From the NCBI GenBank assembly GCA_002436105.1, contig DIXU01000003.1, positions 159,172 to 223,171 of the forward strand: a stretch of 64,000 nucleotides of DNA, in the 5' to 3' direction. Numbering within the stretch: position 1 is the stretch's first letter; each line of letters opens with the position of its first letter. The notes beneath the pieces are model-generated. The model saw nothing but the letters and a program-made list of their open reading frames with translations. It ran no database searches and was not told the DNA's origin. This document shows positions 34,698-43,216 of this stretch, piece after piece. Both the position numbers and the translations under genes were made by a program. This stretch comes from Candidatus Aminicenantes bacterium UBA6072 (lineage in GTDB: Bacteria > Acidobacteriota > Aminicenantia > UBA2199).

Positions 34698-35858
34698 TCA
34701 ATTCGGCGCTCTCTCCGAGCATTTCGTCGTCTCCGGGTAGGCGGCAAAGCGAGCGATGAGCCCCTCCCTTGTCTCCCCCATCTGCTCGATCTTCTTCTCG
34801 AAATCGGGCGAGATCCTGAGGATGGCGGCAAGCGCCTGTTCAATTATTTTCCTGTTCGCCGCGAGCGAATACGACTCAAAGCGGGCATTGGCTTTCCCTG
34901 CGAAATCCGAGTTCATGTCAAGGAATTTCACCGGCTTGTCGCATCCCTTCTTGAAGCTCCCCAGAGCGACATGCTTGACCCTGGGCGTCCCCGCCGTCTT
35001 GAACCAGGCCTCCTGCTTTTTCAGGTCGCAGACGAATGACCACTGCGTGCCGCCGCGTTCCAGCGCGTTCAGGATGGCGAAAGCGTAGTCAACGGCCGGC
35101 TTCCGCTCACCCGGCGCAAGTTTTTCATGGTGCTTGATCATATCCTCCGCCTGGACGAAGCGCGGTATCTCGGACTCCCCGGTGGATACAGGATCCCCTT
35201 CCGGACCGTTGAGGAAGGCCTCCCGGCGCCGCATCTCGAAATCATACGGCTCATTGCACAGGACGGGTACGGGCATGGCTGCGCCGCGATGGATCACCAC
35301 CTTGCCGTCGAGGAACTCGATGGCCGCCACGGCCCCCGTCCGATCGGCTGCGAAAAAGTGCCATCCCCAACCGTCAATGGTCATTGCCGACGCGGAGGCG
35401 ATCACCTGGTCGACCGTTTCGCAGGTGTCCAGCAGGTGCTGGAGCCAAAGGCAGATGAATATCCTGGGCTTGGCCGGGTCCTCGGGAAACTTGGACGGGG
35501 GGTACGACATCTCGCCCACGAAAAGCCCCGCTTCATTCATGCCGTCGTCGGGAAAATCCCTGCCGAAGGCATTGAAGGTCAGCGATGCGTACCTGGAGGT
35601 CCAGGTCAGCGTCGGACCCGGGATGGATCTGCCCGTCATCAATGCCGCATAGGACACGGAGGACTTGCTCACTCCCCGCTTGTTGATGAAGACGGCCCCG
35701 GGGAAATGCGTGCGTTCGTCCAGGTTATGGCCGACGAGCAGCGTCTTGCCGTCCTTCAGCAGGAACGTCGAGCAGGGAAAAAGAAGGACACTGCCCCCGA
35801 CTAGAATCGCTGCAAACAGCGCTATTGCAACGAAATGCTCAAAAATAACTTTTTTCAT
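34698..35858 (-). CDS. Exported linear-amide C-N hydrolase (choloylglycine hydrolase/penicillin V acylase family)
   Basis: 386 residues. A signal/anchor segment (FVAIALFAAILVGGSVLLF) runs directly into PCSTFLLKDG, where the Cys becomes the N-terminal nucleophile after processing, as in Ntn hydrolases of the CBAH/PVA family. Further family features: VGHNLDER and MTIDGWGWHFFAAD, with Asn/Asp ligands. Periplasmic PVAs may degrade acyl-amides such as bile salts or N-acyl-homoserine lactones; substrate here unknown. It follows the GNAT gene by 80 bp on the same strand. Confidence 0.83.
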   Translation of the reverse strand: MKKVIFEHFVAIALFAAILVGGSVLLFPCSTFLLKDGKTLLVGHNLDERTHFPGAVFINKRGVSKSSVSYAALMTGRSIPGPTLTWTSRYASLTFNAFGRDFPDDGMNEAGLFVGEMSYPPSKFPEDPAKPRIFICLWLQHLLDTCETVDQVIASASAMTIDGWGWHFFAADRTGAVAAIEFLDGKVVIHRGAAMPVPVLCNEPYDFEMRRREAFLNGPEGDPVSTGESEIPRFVQAEDMIKHHEKLAPGERKPAVDYAFAILNALERGGTQWSFVCDLKKQEAWFKTAGTPRVKHVALGSFKKGCDKPVKFLDMNSDFAGKANARFESYSLAANRKIIEQALAAILRISPDFEKKIEQMGETREGLIARFAAYPETTKCSERAPN

Positions 35859-35938
35859 CTCATCACCTCCGATTCATGAAATTGGATCACGGTCCGTATA
35901 TGCTCGAGACGGGCACTCCGAGGTCTGAAATTCAGCAC

Positions 35939-36436
35939 TCACTCCAACTCCTTCTGCATCCAGACCACGGAAAACGGTTCCCCCCTCTTTTCTCCGATAT
36001 TTTTGAAATTGCCGCACTGCCAAAAGCCGTTTTTTTTGTGGAACGCCAGGCTCATTTCGTTTTTTGACGAGATACTTGCCAGCAGGAACCGTATCCCCTT
36101 CCCTTTCGCTTCGAGTTCAAGGCGTGCGAGGGCCTGCGCGCCCAGTCCGCGGCCGGTGAAATCCGGCTTGATGAAATAAGTGATCTCCGCGGTCTTCTTG
36201 AAGGTCGCGAACGGATTGTATGGACGCAGGAAGCAAAAGCCGATGGTCCCGCCCCCTTCCGCGTCCTTCATGGCGAAGGCGGGATAGCCCGCGGTCATCT
36301 CCAGTAACTTCCCGAAAAAGCTCTCCGGCAGAGCTGTTTCGGGATAGGCCGCGAATCCGTGCGCGATATAGAAGTTAAAGATGTCCATGACCTCGCGGGC
36401 ATGACCTTCCTGCAACGCTTCAAATTGCACAGCCAT
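35939..36436 (-). CDS. GNAT-family N-acetyltransferase
   Basis: 165 residues. Acetyl-CoA binding motif A in FIKPDFTGRGLGAQALARL, preceded by TIGFCFLRPY (strand 4) and followed by FLLASISSKNEMSLAFHKKNGFW, the typical motif B end. Similar to phosphinothricin/L-methionine acetyltransferases. GGGAGG is positioned before ATG 36436. It lies 52 bp after the serine hydrolase gene and is probably co-transcribed from the regulated promoter at 38053. Confidence 0.85.
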   Translation of the reverse strand: MAVQFEALQEGHAREVMDIFNFYIAHGFAAYPETALPESFFGKLLEMTAGYPAFAMKDAEGGGTIGFCFLRPYNPFATFKKTAEITYFIKPDFTGRGLGAQALARLELEAKGKGIRFLLASISSKNEMSLAFHKKNGFWQCGNFKNIGEKRGEPFSVVWMQKELE

Positions 36437-36488
36437 AATTTTCCTCCCTGCATTATCAATTCGTGAAATATCCGTGGGGATCCGCATT

Positions 36489-37967
36489 TTATTGTTTGCC
36501 ATTCCTTAATTTTCGGATTTGCTCCGTTGCGTTCCTGTTCGCCGGGTTCAGCTCCAGGGATTTATCATAATTCTTGATCGCCTGCTCGCTCAAGCCGGCA
36601 ACCGCCTGCGCCTCGGCCAGGCTGTCGTATGCGTTCGCGGAATCGGGAAACTCCTCGACGGTAAAGGTGAGGACGGCCAGGGCTTCGGGAATTCGTTTTT
36701 GCCCAAGAAGCTCATATCCAAAAGCGTTGAGCTGGATCTCCTCGGGCTCGGGATCGTTCAAGGCGCCCTCTTCCCGACGCATCGCTCGCAGATCACCGAT
36801 CGCCGCCCTGATGCCCTTGTCCTTCCCGGACACCCGGCATTCTTCCGCCAGGGAACGGCGTGGCACGCCTGGCGCGCGACCGTACACGATATCCAACAGC
36901 CCCGCGGCCATGGTCTCCAGCCGGGTGGAATCGGTGTTGTTGAGGAGAGCGATGAAAATCCGGTCCTGGGGAATGCGCAGGAGCAGGCTGTTGAAACCCT
37001 CGATGCGGCCGCCGTGAAACACGATATTCCGCTCCGCCCGATCCGGTCCGACCGGCCGCCATTTGAAGCGCAGACCGCTGAAATAGCAGTCATCGGGGGA
37101 TGAAGACAGGAGCGCGCGCACCGTTGCAGACAAAACCGTGTCGCCGTAAAAAGCTTTTTCCCAGAGCGCGAGATCGTTCATGGTGGAGTACATGCCTCCA
37201 GCCGAAAAAGCCAGGAACGGGTCCACCCCGCCGGCCGGGACCACCCGGCCGCCGCGCCGCTGGTAGCCCTTGGCCGCCTGCGGCATCGACATTCCCTTCC
37301 GCGCCAGCCCCGACGCGTTCATGCCAAGCGGAGACAGGACATATTGGCGCAGGGCCTCCCCATAGGAGAGGCCGGTCGCCTGCTCGATGACCGCGCCCAG
37401 GATGACGTAACCGCCATTGTTGTAGCGAAAACGGGTGCCTGGCTCGAAATCAATGTCCCGGCTGCAGTATTTCATGACAAATTCCCTGATCATTGGGCAG
37501 ACCTGGACATCCTGCATCGTCCGCGTAAAACAGGGGATCCCGGAGGTGTGCTCGAGCAGATGGCGGATCGTGACCCTTGCCCCCGTATCCTTCCGATAAT
37601 ATGGCAACGCATCCGCAAGCGTGGAGTCCAGGGAAAGGCGCCCCATCTCGATAAGCTTCAGGATCGTGACCGCCGTGAATTGCTTGGTCAGCGAGCCGAT
37701 CAGGAACTTCGTCTCCGGCCCATTGGCGATTTTTTCTTCGAAATCCGCGTACCCGAAACCCCGGTTAACCAGGGTTTGCCCCTGGCGAACCACCAGGACG
37801 GCCCCGTTGAATTCTCCCAGTTCATGATAGCGTGCCATCAGCGCGTTGAGGGACCCGCTCACCACATGCGCAGCATCCTGCTTCGGCGGGGAAGCCGGGC
37901 GGGGGTAGAGACAGCCGCTGACCGCAACCAGGAGCGTTGCGACCCGCACGATTGTTTTTGACCTCAT
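36489..37967 (-). CDS. Serine hydrolase (class C beta-lactamase fold) lipoprotein with TPR tail
   Basis: 492 residues. Lipobox LVAVSGC at the N-terminus. Penicillin-binding/beta-lactamase fold: S-x-x-K in LIGSLTKQFTAV (about residue 92), Y-x-N as YNNGGY (about 181), and an HGG third motif in VFHGGRIEGF (about 318). Residues 400-490 form tetratricopeptide repeats (ANAYDSLAEAQAV, AIKNYDKSLELNPANR). Lipid-anchored esterase/peptidase of unknown substrate. GGAGG lies before ATG 37967. The promoter region is shared in pattern with the DJ-1/nitroreductase gene (see 38053-38141), tying it to the adjacent LytTR system. Confidence 0.85.
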   Translation of the reverse strand: MRSKTIVRVATLLVAVSGCLYPRPASPPKQDAAHVVSGSLNALMARYHELGEFNGAVLVVRQGQTLVNRGFGYADFEEKIANGPETKFLIGSLTKQFTAVTILKLIEMGRLSLDSTLADALPYYRKDTGARVTIRHLLEHTSGIPCFTRTMQDVQVCPMIREFVMKYCSRDIDFEPGTRFRYNNGGYVILGAVIEQATGLSYGEALRQYVLSPLGMNASGLARKGMSMPQAAKGYQRRGGRVVPAGGVDPFLAFSAGGMYSTMNDLALWEKAFYGDTVLSATVRALLSSSPDDCYFSGLRFKWRPVGPDRAERNIVFHGGRIEGFNSLLLRIPQDRIFIALLNNTDSTRLETMAAGLLDIVYGRAPGVPRRSLAEECRVSGKDKGIRAAIGDLRAMRREEGALNDPEPEEIQLNAFGYELLGQKRIPEALAVLTFTVEEFPDSANAYDSLAEAQAVAGLSEQAIKNYDKSLELNPANRNATEQIRKLRNGKQ

Positions 37968-38052
37968 GGCAAAACCTCCTGCACCGGATTAAGTTCGGCT
38001 GTTCCTGCACTCCGCAACGCCAGCCCGATCCGGCGACATCCTCTTCACGCAT

Positions 38053-38141
38053 GTTATAGGATCATTTTCCTGATTGCGCATGGCAATTGTCGCCGGCATG
38101 CCCGATTTCGTCGCCGGACGCCGGTGTGGGTCGTGAACGGT
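38053..38141 (-). promoter_or_regulatory. Regulated promoter B with candidate LytTR sites
   Basis: On the minus strand: -10 TATAAC (38058-38053) with no canonical -35; 36 bp upstream a conserved 21-bp block (38115-38095: GGCGAC, CGGG and ATGCC in fixed register); further upstream ACCGTTCAC (38141-38133), fitting 8 of 9 positions of the LytTR half-site as I recall it. The same parts recur at 42873-42962 with the same 36-bp spacing. A leader of about 78 nt precedes the serine hydrolase ATG. Confidence 0.65.
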
Positions 38142-38229
38142 GTTCCGGGGTGCTGTTCATAAGGCTACCGCCTCCTTTTCTGTCAGCGATTATTTTAAAT
38201 TGAAGTCTCAAACCGACCCCATGGAAATT

Positions 38230-38982
38230 TCAGAACAGCATTTGCTTCAATTTTTCGCAGGCGTTGCGGCTGACCTGCAGCTTGGTGCCGTCCTTGAGGA
38301 TGACCAGCATCTCGTGATTGAACCAGCGCTGCACCTCCTTGACGAAGTCGAGGTTGACGATGTAGGAGCGGTGCAGGCGCAGGAAGCGCTGCGGGTCGAG
38401 ACGGTTCTCGAGGTTGTTCAGGGTGTCGCGGAACAGATAATTCTTCCCTTCCAGGTGGGCGCAGACGTTCTTGCCCTTGGCCTCCAACCAGCAAATCTCC
38501 TCGCACCTGCAGACGAAGATGCGGCCGTCGGCCTTGATGGAGAAGCGCTGTGGGTACTTTTCCTTCGCCGTAAGCGCCGCGATCAGCGATGCCACCTGGG
38601 CATTCAATCCCGTGCCATGATTGGCCTGGATGCGGCGCCGGGCCAGGTCGAGGGCCTTGGAAAATCGCTGGCCGTCGACCGGCTTGAGCAGGTAATCCAA
38701 GGCATGGCAGGCGAAGGCGTCCAGCGCATAGCGGTCATAGGCGGTGACGAAGATCACTTCGGGCATGGATTCGGGCGGGATGCGGGTCAGGACGTCAAAG
38801 CCATCCATTTCCGGCATCTGGATATCGAGCAGGACCAGGTCGGGTTTCTCCCGGGCGATGGTCTCCAGGGCATGGTGTCCGTCCCGGCACTCGAAAACGG
38901 CCTCGATGTCACTTTCCCTGGCCAGCATCCTGGCCAGGTGCTTGCGGGCAATGGGTTCATCATCCACGATCACGACACGCAT
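38230..38982 (-). CDS. LytTR-family response regulator
   Basis: 250 residues. Receiver domain 1-120: acidic pair VIVDDEP, phospho-acceptor Asp in VLLDIQMPEMDGF, Thr in VTAYDRYALDAF and Lys in DYLLKPVDG. LytTR DNA-binding domain about 145-250, ending SRNACEKLKQMLF with core FLRLHRSYIVNLDFVKEV. Controls promoters bearing 9-bp direct repeats. SD GGGAGG, and the start overlaps HK1 by 13 bp. The likely targets are the two flanking promoters with matching sites. Confidence 0.93.
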   Translation of the reverse strand: MRVVIVDDEPIARKHLARMLARESDIEAVFECRDGHHALETIAREKPDLVLLDIQMPEMDGFDVLTRIPPESMPEVIFVTAYDRYALDAFACHALDYLLKPVDGQRFSKALDLARRRIQANHGTGLNAQVASLIAALTAKEKYPQRFSIKADGRIFVCRCEEICWLEAKGKNVCAHLEGKNYLFRDTLNNLENRLDPQRFLRLHRSYIVNLDFVKEVQRWFNHEMLVILKDGTKLQVSRNACEKLKQMLF

Positions 38983-40100
38983 GCGCTTCCTCCCGTCCGC
39001 TCCGGCCCCGGGAATTCCCTGAAGGGCAGGCGCAATTCGATCAGCGTGGCTCCGTTGTTCCCTTGGCGGAAATTCAGGGCCGCATCTTCCCCGTACAGCG
39101 CGGCGAGCTTGGCCTTGATCGCGCCGCTCCAGTCTCCGCCCCGGTCAGCCGCCTCCCCGGGCGTGGCGGGGATGTCGACGTCCATGCCGATGCTCAAGGT
39201 GCTCCCGTCGATCACGCCCTTGATAATAACCGCAGCGGCGGCGTCTCCGTCGCAGGCCAGCCGGTTCAACGGCGCTTCCACCAGGGGCTGGAGAAGCAGC
39301 GGCGGCACCGGCCAGGCCAGCGCCTCCGCCGGCACGCGGATATCCACATTCAGCCCCTGACCGCTGCACAAGCGCTCGATCTCCAGGTAGGCCCCAAAAA
39401 ATTGCAGCTCATCCTTGAGCGGCACCAGCAGCGAGGTCGTCATGTTCTGCAGCGAACGAAGCCACTCGCAGAACCGGGTGACCATGCGCCCGGCCCGGTC
39501 GGGGTCTTTCCCGATCTGCGCGGCCAGCTTGTCGAACAGGGAGAGCACGAAGCGCGGCCGCAGCTCTTCACCGAGGTTGCGGAATGTCACCTGGCGCAGC
39601 TCCGTCTGCAGTCGGGCGATCTGATACTGCCTTTCTCTCGTAAAGGCGTCGAAAAATAGAATCAGGCCCAGGATGACGGCGTACAGGATATAATCATAGA
39701 ACAGCCAGCGGGAGAAGGCCACGCCCAGCAGGCGCGCGCCCTGGATGTTGCCCGGAATGGACTTCCACAGATCGAAGACCTCGTAGAGCCACAGTGACAG
39801 CGTGCGCAGGAGCAACGGCGTGAGCAGGTACATCACGGCGTGGGCGGCGAGGCGGGCGCCCGCTCGCGGGAGGCGTTCGCGGAAGGCGTGGACCAGGGAG
39901 CGGATAATAAAGAAAAACAGGCCCCAGAGGCAGTGGGTCAGCAATTCGCCGGGAAAGATGCGCATGAACGGCATGGGCGCCTTCCTGACGTAGTACAGGA
40001 ACCCCTGGGCGGTCAGCGTGCGGAACAAGGTGTAGGTCAGGCAAAAACCGGCGACCAGCAGGATCTCCCGGAGATGATTCAGCCGGCGTTCCCGGGTCAT
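38970..40100 (-). CDS. Degenerate LytS-type histidine kinase (HK1), probably inactive
   Basis: 376 residues. N-terminal half has about five membrane segments; C-terminal half aligns with the His_kinase/LytS family by position. The phospho-accepting motif, normally N/H-P-H-F-L-F-N, reads LRPRFVLSLFDKL, so His is replaced by Arg. The ATP-binding N-box (normally V-E-N-A-x-x-H) reads VEAPLNRL, and the G1 D-x-G-x-G box is not found (SIGMDVDIPATPGE). It is therefore probably a pseudokinase. It overlaps HK2 by ATGA and the regulator by 13 bp, so all three are co-expressed; a role as membrane partner or sensor for HK2 is inferred. Confidence 0.75.
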   Translation of the reverse strand: MTRERRLNHLREILLVAGFCLTYTLFRTLTAQGFLYYVRKAPMPFMRIFPGELLTHCLWGLFFFIIRSLVHAFRERLPRAGARLAAHAVMYLLTPLLLRTLSLWLYEVFDLWKSIPGNIQGARLLGVAFSRWLFYDYILYAVILGLILFFDAFTRERQYQIARLQTELRQVTFRNLGEELRPRFVLSLFDKLAAQIGKDPDRAGRMVTRFCEWLRSLQNMTTSLLVPLKDELQFFGAYLEIERLCSGQGLNVDIRVPAEALAWPVPPLLLQPLVEAPLNRLACDGDAAAAVIIKGVIDGSTLSIGMDVDIPATPGEAADRGGDWSGAIKAKLAALYGEDAALNFRQGNNGATLIELRLPFREFPGPERTGGSACVS

Positions 40101-41227
40101 GGGCGCGCCTCCGCTTCAATTGGAGCGAGCTTCAGCGGGATGCGGATCTCCACTTCATGGCCGAATCCCTCCCGGCTCTGGATGCGAAACGCGTGATTGG
40201 TTCCGTACAGCATTTCGAGCCGGGCGCAGGTGTTGTGGATGCCCACCCCGCTGCCGCCGCGCCCGGTCCGGGCCTTGGCCGAGCCGACGCCGTTGTCGTG
40301 CACCCTGACCACCAGGTGGGCATCGCGGATCTGGGCCGAGATCGAAACGATCCCGGTCCCCGCCTTGGAGGCAACGCCATGGCGCACGGCGTTCTCCACC
40401 AGCGTCTGCAGCATCATCGCCGGAAACAGGGCCCGGCGCGCCTGCTCCTCGACCATGTGCACGATCTGCAGGCGCTCTCCGAAGCGCAGCCTCTCGATCT
40501 GCAGATAGTTCTCCACGAAGCGCAGCTCATTGTCCAGGGGCAGTTCCTGCTTGGAATTCGCCCGCAGCGAGTCGCGGAACAGCCCGGACAGAAGCTTCAG
40601 CATGCGGATCGCCTTGGCGCCGTCGGCGCTGATGGACGCCGCCACCGTGTTCAGGGAGTTGAACAAAAAATGGGGATGCATCTGGTTGCGCAGGTTCTGG
40701 ATCTGGGCGTCGACCAGCTGCCCCTGCGTGATGGCGATCTTGGGGTCGATCGCACGCTTCAGGTAATGATGGTAATTCACCGAGCCGATCACGATGAAAT
40801 AGACCAGGAAATCGTATTCCCCCATGAATTGGAAAACAAAGCCGGGGAAAGTGAGCGTGTGCGTGGTGAAGGACGCGCTGGTGAAGCCGTGAATCACGCC
40901 CGCCTGCAGCAGGGTCAATCCCGAATGGCAGAAGATGGCCGTCGCGAACAGGAGCAGGTGCCAGAAAATGAACTGCGGCAGCCGGGTAAAGCGGCTCAGG
41001 AGGAAACGGCAGGCGGCGCGGAGCGGGAAAAAAAGGACTCCCCAGGAATACCAGGTGAGCAGGTTGGGCTTCAGGAACCCAAGCAGCGACTGCTCCCTGG
41101 CCATGAGGAAATGGTGGTAGCTCAGGTCGCGGACGGTGAAGTACAGCGCCAGCAGCGTGCAGGCAAGGAACACCGCCGCTGCCTGTACCCAGGGCCTGCG
41201 CCAATACTCGCTCAATGTCCTGCCCAT
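40097..41227 (-). CDS. LytS-type sensor histidine kinase (HK2), intact
   Basis: 376 residues with about four to five N-terminal membrane segments and a cytoplasmic kinase. Canonical phospho-acceptor QMHPHFLFNSLNTV (His near residue 205), N-box VENAVRHGV and G1 box VHDNGVGSAKA with G2 GVGIHNTCARL. Partner of the LytTR regulator two genes downstream. Start 41227 is preferred, since the -10 TATAAT lies 12 nt upstream and no SD exists; a start at 41269 would lie upstream of that box. Confidence 0.9.
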   Translation of the reverse strand: MGRTLSEYWRRPWVQAAAVFLACTLLALYFTVRDLSYHHFLMAREQSLLGFLKPNLLTWYSWGVLFFPLRAACRFLLSRFTRLPQFIFWHLLLFATAIFCHSGLTLLQAGVIHGFTSASFTTHTLTFPGFVFQFMGEYDFLVYFIVIGSVNYHHYLKRAIDPKIAITQGQLVDAQIQNLRNQMHPHFLFNSLNTVAASISADGAKAIRMLKLLSGLFRDSLRANSKQELPLDNELRFVENYLQIERLRFGERLQIVHMVEEQARRALFPAMMLQTLVENAVRHGVASKAGTGIVSISAQIRDAHLVVRVHDNGVGSAKARTGRGGSGVGIHNTCARLEMLYGTNHAFRIQSREGFGHEVEIRIPLKLAPIEAEARP

Positions 41228-41239
41228 GGAAGTATTCCC

Positions 41240-41245
41240 ATTATA
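41240..41245 (-). promoter_or_regulatory. Internal -10 box for HK2
   Basis: TATAAT on the minus strand, 12 nt before ATG 41227; the -35 region (TGGCAT) is weak. Confidence 0.4.
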
Positions 41246-41468
41246 TTCCAGGTCGGGGCCGAATGCCATCGGTCCCGTTCATGGCCGGCTGGCGGCCGGG
41301 CTGATGACTCCCGGCTTTTTGCTCCGGGATCGGGGCAAGGCGGTCCATGGTATCGGTGAATTGGATCCCGTCCCCGCGCGGCGTCACGCCCGTTTCCTTT
41401 TTCCGGACGCCCGCTTGCGCCGAGCAGGCCGCGAGGAACGCTCTGGCCGAAATCATGAGCAGCATCAT
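41241..41468 (-). CDS. Possible small lipoprotein (75 aa)
   Basis: ATGATG at 41468 overlaps the stop of the DJ-1/nitroreductase gene, and GGGGGGAG lies six bases upstream, so coupled translation is possible. The N-terminus MMLLMISARAFLAACSAQAG has a lipobox-like LAAC. The remainder is polar and unlike any family I know. It fills the gap before HK2. Could equally be an untranslated linker. Confidence 0.3.
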   Translation of the reverse strand: MMLLMISARAFLAACSAQAGVRKKETGVTPRGDGIQFTDTMDRLAPIPEQKAGSHQPGRQPAMNGTDGIRPRPGI

Positions 41469-42790
41469 TCGGCTCCCCCCGGCCGGCTCAGGCGGCCTTC
41501 GCTCATGATCAGGGAAAGGGACTTCCCGATGGCCGGTGGATTGCTCCTGAGCGGATGGCCGATGAGGAACATGTCGATGAACGCCATGCTTTCCGGCACC
41601 GCCAGGATTTCACGCACGGGCTTTTCGGCCGAGCGCAGGAACGGGGGAAAACCCAGCAAGCCGACGCCCAGCCCCAGCGATCTTGCCGTCAGGGCGATAT
41701 TTTCCAGGGCCGATCCGTAGCGGGAGACGGCGGAGCTAAAATAGATCTCCCGCAGCTGCGATGCGGCCGGGGGGAGCGACTGCATGTCGATGAAAACGAA
41801 GAAGACGTCCGTAGGCACCCGGAAGCACTTGCCGACGATCTCGTCGATCCTCTGCTCCGAGCCGAAGGCGGACAGGTAATGGAGCTTCAACTCCGCCCCC
41901 ACCCCCCTGGCGAGCGCCTCCCTCGTCCCTGCATCGTCGACCCTCACCACCTTGAACAGAGGGGGGAAATTTCCCCAGGGCTGCATGAGGACGGTCTTGA
42001 ACGCGGAGCGAAAAATTGCCTCCAGGGTCGCCTCCGGGATCTTCTCTCCGGATATTTCCTGGGAATTGCGCAGGTCGTCGAAGGCCTTTTCCAGGCTGGT
42101 CCTGGCGGAAAGGAACTCATGGAACGGCCCGTTTCCGTCGGGAAACTGCAGCGTTTCCGCCACCTGGAAAACGAACGTCCGCATGAACGGGTACTGCCCC
42201 GTCAGGAACATCCCGTCGCCCACAAACACCTCGTCCACGATGACCGCTCCGGCCTTGCGCAGGGCGCCGAGTTCCGCATCGCCATTGCCGGTCACTCTTT
42301 TCCCACTGATGCGATCGGCCAGCGACAGCGCCATGGGAGCGTGGCATATGGCGGCCAGGCGCGTTTTTCCCTGCTGCGCCTTCGCGAACAGCTCCTTCAG
42401 TTCAGCGCCATGCTCCCGGACCAGCGTCCCAATCCCATCGCCGCCGGCGATGTAGACGAGGTCATAGCGTGAAGCATCGACCTCGGGCAGCAGGAGATCG
42501 ACCGTCAGCCGGACAGGCTCGCCCCTGTGCCCGCCGGCGGGAGAGACGACGAGTTTTTCCCCCGTCAGGTCTTTCTTCGGGCCCGCAAAATCGACGCGCG
42601 CGCCCATGGCCCGCCAGAGCCGGCTCATCTCCACGGTCTCCTCGAAGCTGAACCCGTCGGCGGCGATGGTCACGATGCGGAAGCGCGACAAGTCATAGGA
42701 ATACTGGAACGGGAGCGTTTCCTCGATTTCCGCCCGGGCGGACGCTCCGAGCGCAAGCAGGAGCATGATGGCAAAGATGATCTTTTTCAT
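41465..42790 (-). CDS. Exported DJ-1/PfpI - nitroreductase fusion protein
   Basis: 441 residues with a signal peptide (MKKIIFAIMLLLALGASARA). Residues about 35-195 are DJ-1/PfpI: FRIVTIAADGFSFEETVE and the nucleophile elbow AAICHAPMALSLA with Cys followed by His. Residues about 205-435 match nitroreductase-like FMN proteins: EATLEAIFRSAFKTVLMQPWG, ENIALTARSLGLGVGLLGFP and FIDMFLIGHP. The pairing in one exported chain is unusual, since nitroreductases are normally cytoplasmic. AAAGGAGG lies before ATG 42790; the longer frame is rejected. Expressed from promoter A beside the LytTR locus. Confidence 0.8.
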   Translation of the reverse strand: MKKIIFAIMLLLALGASARAEIEETLPFQYSYDLSRFRIVTIAADGFSFEETVEMSRLWRAMGARVDFAGPKKDLTGEKLVVSPAGGHRGEPVRLTVDLLLPEVDASRYDLVYIAGGDGIGTLVREHGAELKELFAKAQQGKTRLAAICHAPMALSLADRISGKRVTGNGDAELGALRKAGAVIVDEVFVGDGMFLTGQYPFMRTFVFQVAETLQFPDGNGPFHEFLSARTSLEKAFDDLRNSQEISGEKIPEATLEAIFRSAFKTVLMQPWGNFPPLFKVVRVDDAGTREALARGVGAELKLHYLSAFGSEQRIDEIVGKCFRVPTDVFFVFIDMQSLPPAASQLREIYFSSAVSRYGSALENIALTARSLGLGVGLLGFPPFLRSAEKPVREILAVPESMAFIDMFLIGHPLRSNPPAIGKSLSLIMSEGRLSRPGGAE

Positions 42791-42872
42791 GGCAAACCTC
42801 CTTTTTCGATCTGTTCCGGCCGCTGCGGCCAGCGCAGGCAACGGCTGCGACCGGTCAGGTCTCATCGCCACG

Positions 42873-42962
42873 GTTATAAAACAATTTCCACCCGCTGGCC
42901 GCAAAATGGCCGTGGGCATACCCGCTTTTGTCGCCAAAGGCCATGTGGAAGTCATAAACGGC
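42873..42962 (-). promoter_or_regulatory. Regulated promoter A with candidate LytTR sites
   Basis: Minus strand -10 TATAAC (42878-42873), no canonical -35; 36 bp upstream a 21-bp block (42935-42915) matching promoter B at 18 of 21 positions; then GCCGTTTAT (42962-42954), 8 of 9 to a LytTR half-site. A second weaker half-site lies at 42942-42934. Distance to ATG 42790 is about 82 bp. Confidence 0.65.
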
Positions 42963-42976
42963 ATCTGGGGGAGACA

Positions 42977-43034
42977 GGTGGGAAAAAACAGAGGGGACCA
43001 TGGGGTCGATTGTGGAAACCTTTGTCAGTGGAGG
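42977..43034. repeat. Dispersed repeat, copy 1
   Basis: GGTGGGAAAAAACAGAGGGG and the following 38 bases recur with few changes at 43989-44051. It lies in the 426-bp gap before the SnoaL-like gene, which otherwise holds promoter A and no gene I can support. Confidence 0.6.
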
Positions 43035-43157
43035 ATATGGGTCAGGTCTCAACATCAGACATTCATTGAAGGCAATATCCAAAGTCGCGACCAGGCCCCA
43101 GAGCTGGCCCGTTTCTAAATCATGTCTCATATCGAAACCAGATTCCGACGATCCTCC

Positions 43158-43188
43158 TTGACAATCTATATGGACGGATGCCTAATAT
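43158..43188 (+). promoter_or_regulatory. Possible promoter of SnoaL-like gene
   Basis: TTGACA (43158-43163) and TAATAT (43183-43188), 19-bp spacer. Confidence 0.4.
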
Positions 43189-43216
43189 GTCCATCTCAAT
43201 CGAGGGGGGAAACGCA

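Noticed and set aside
42855..43130. 91-codon minus-strand frame upstream of the DJ-1/nitroreductase gene
   Set aside because: Covers the conserved promoter block and a dispersed repeat; no SD and no recognisable protein.
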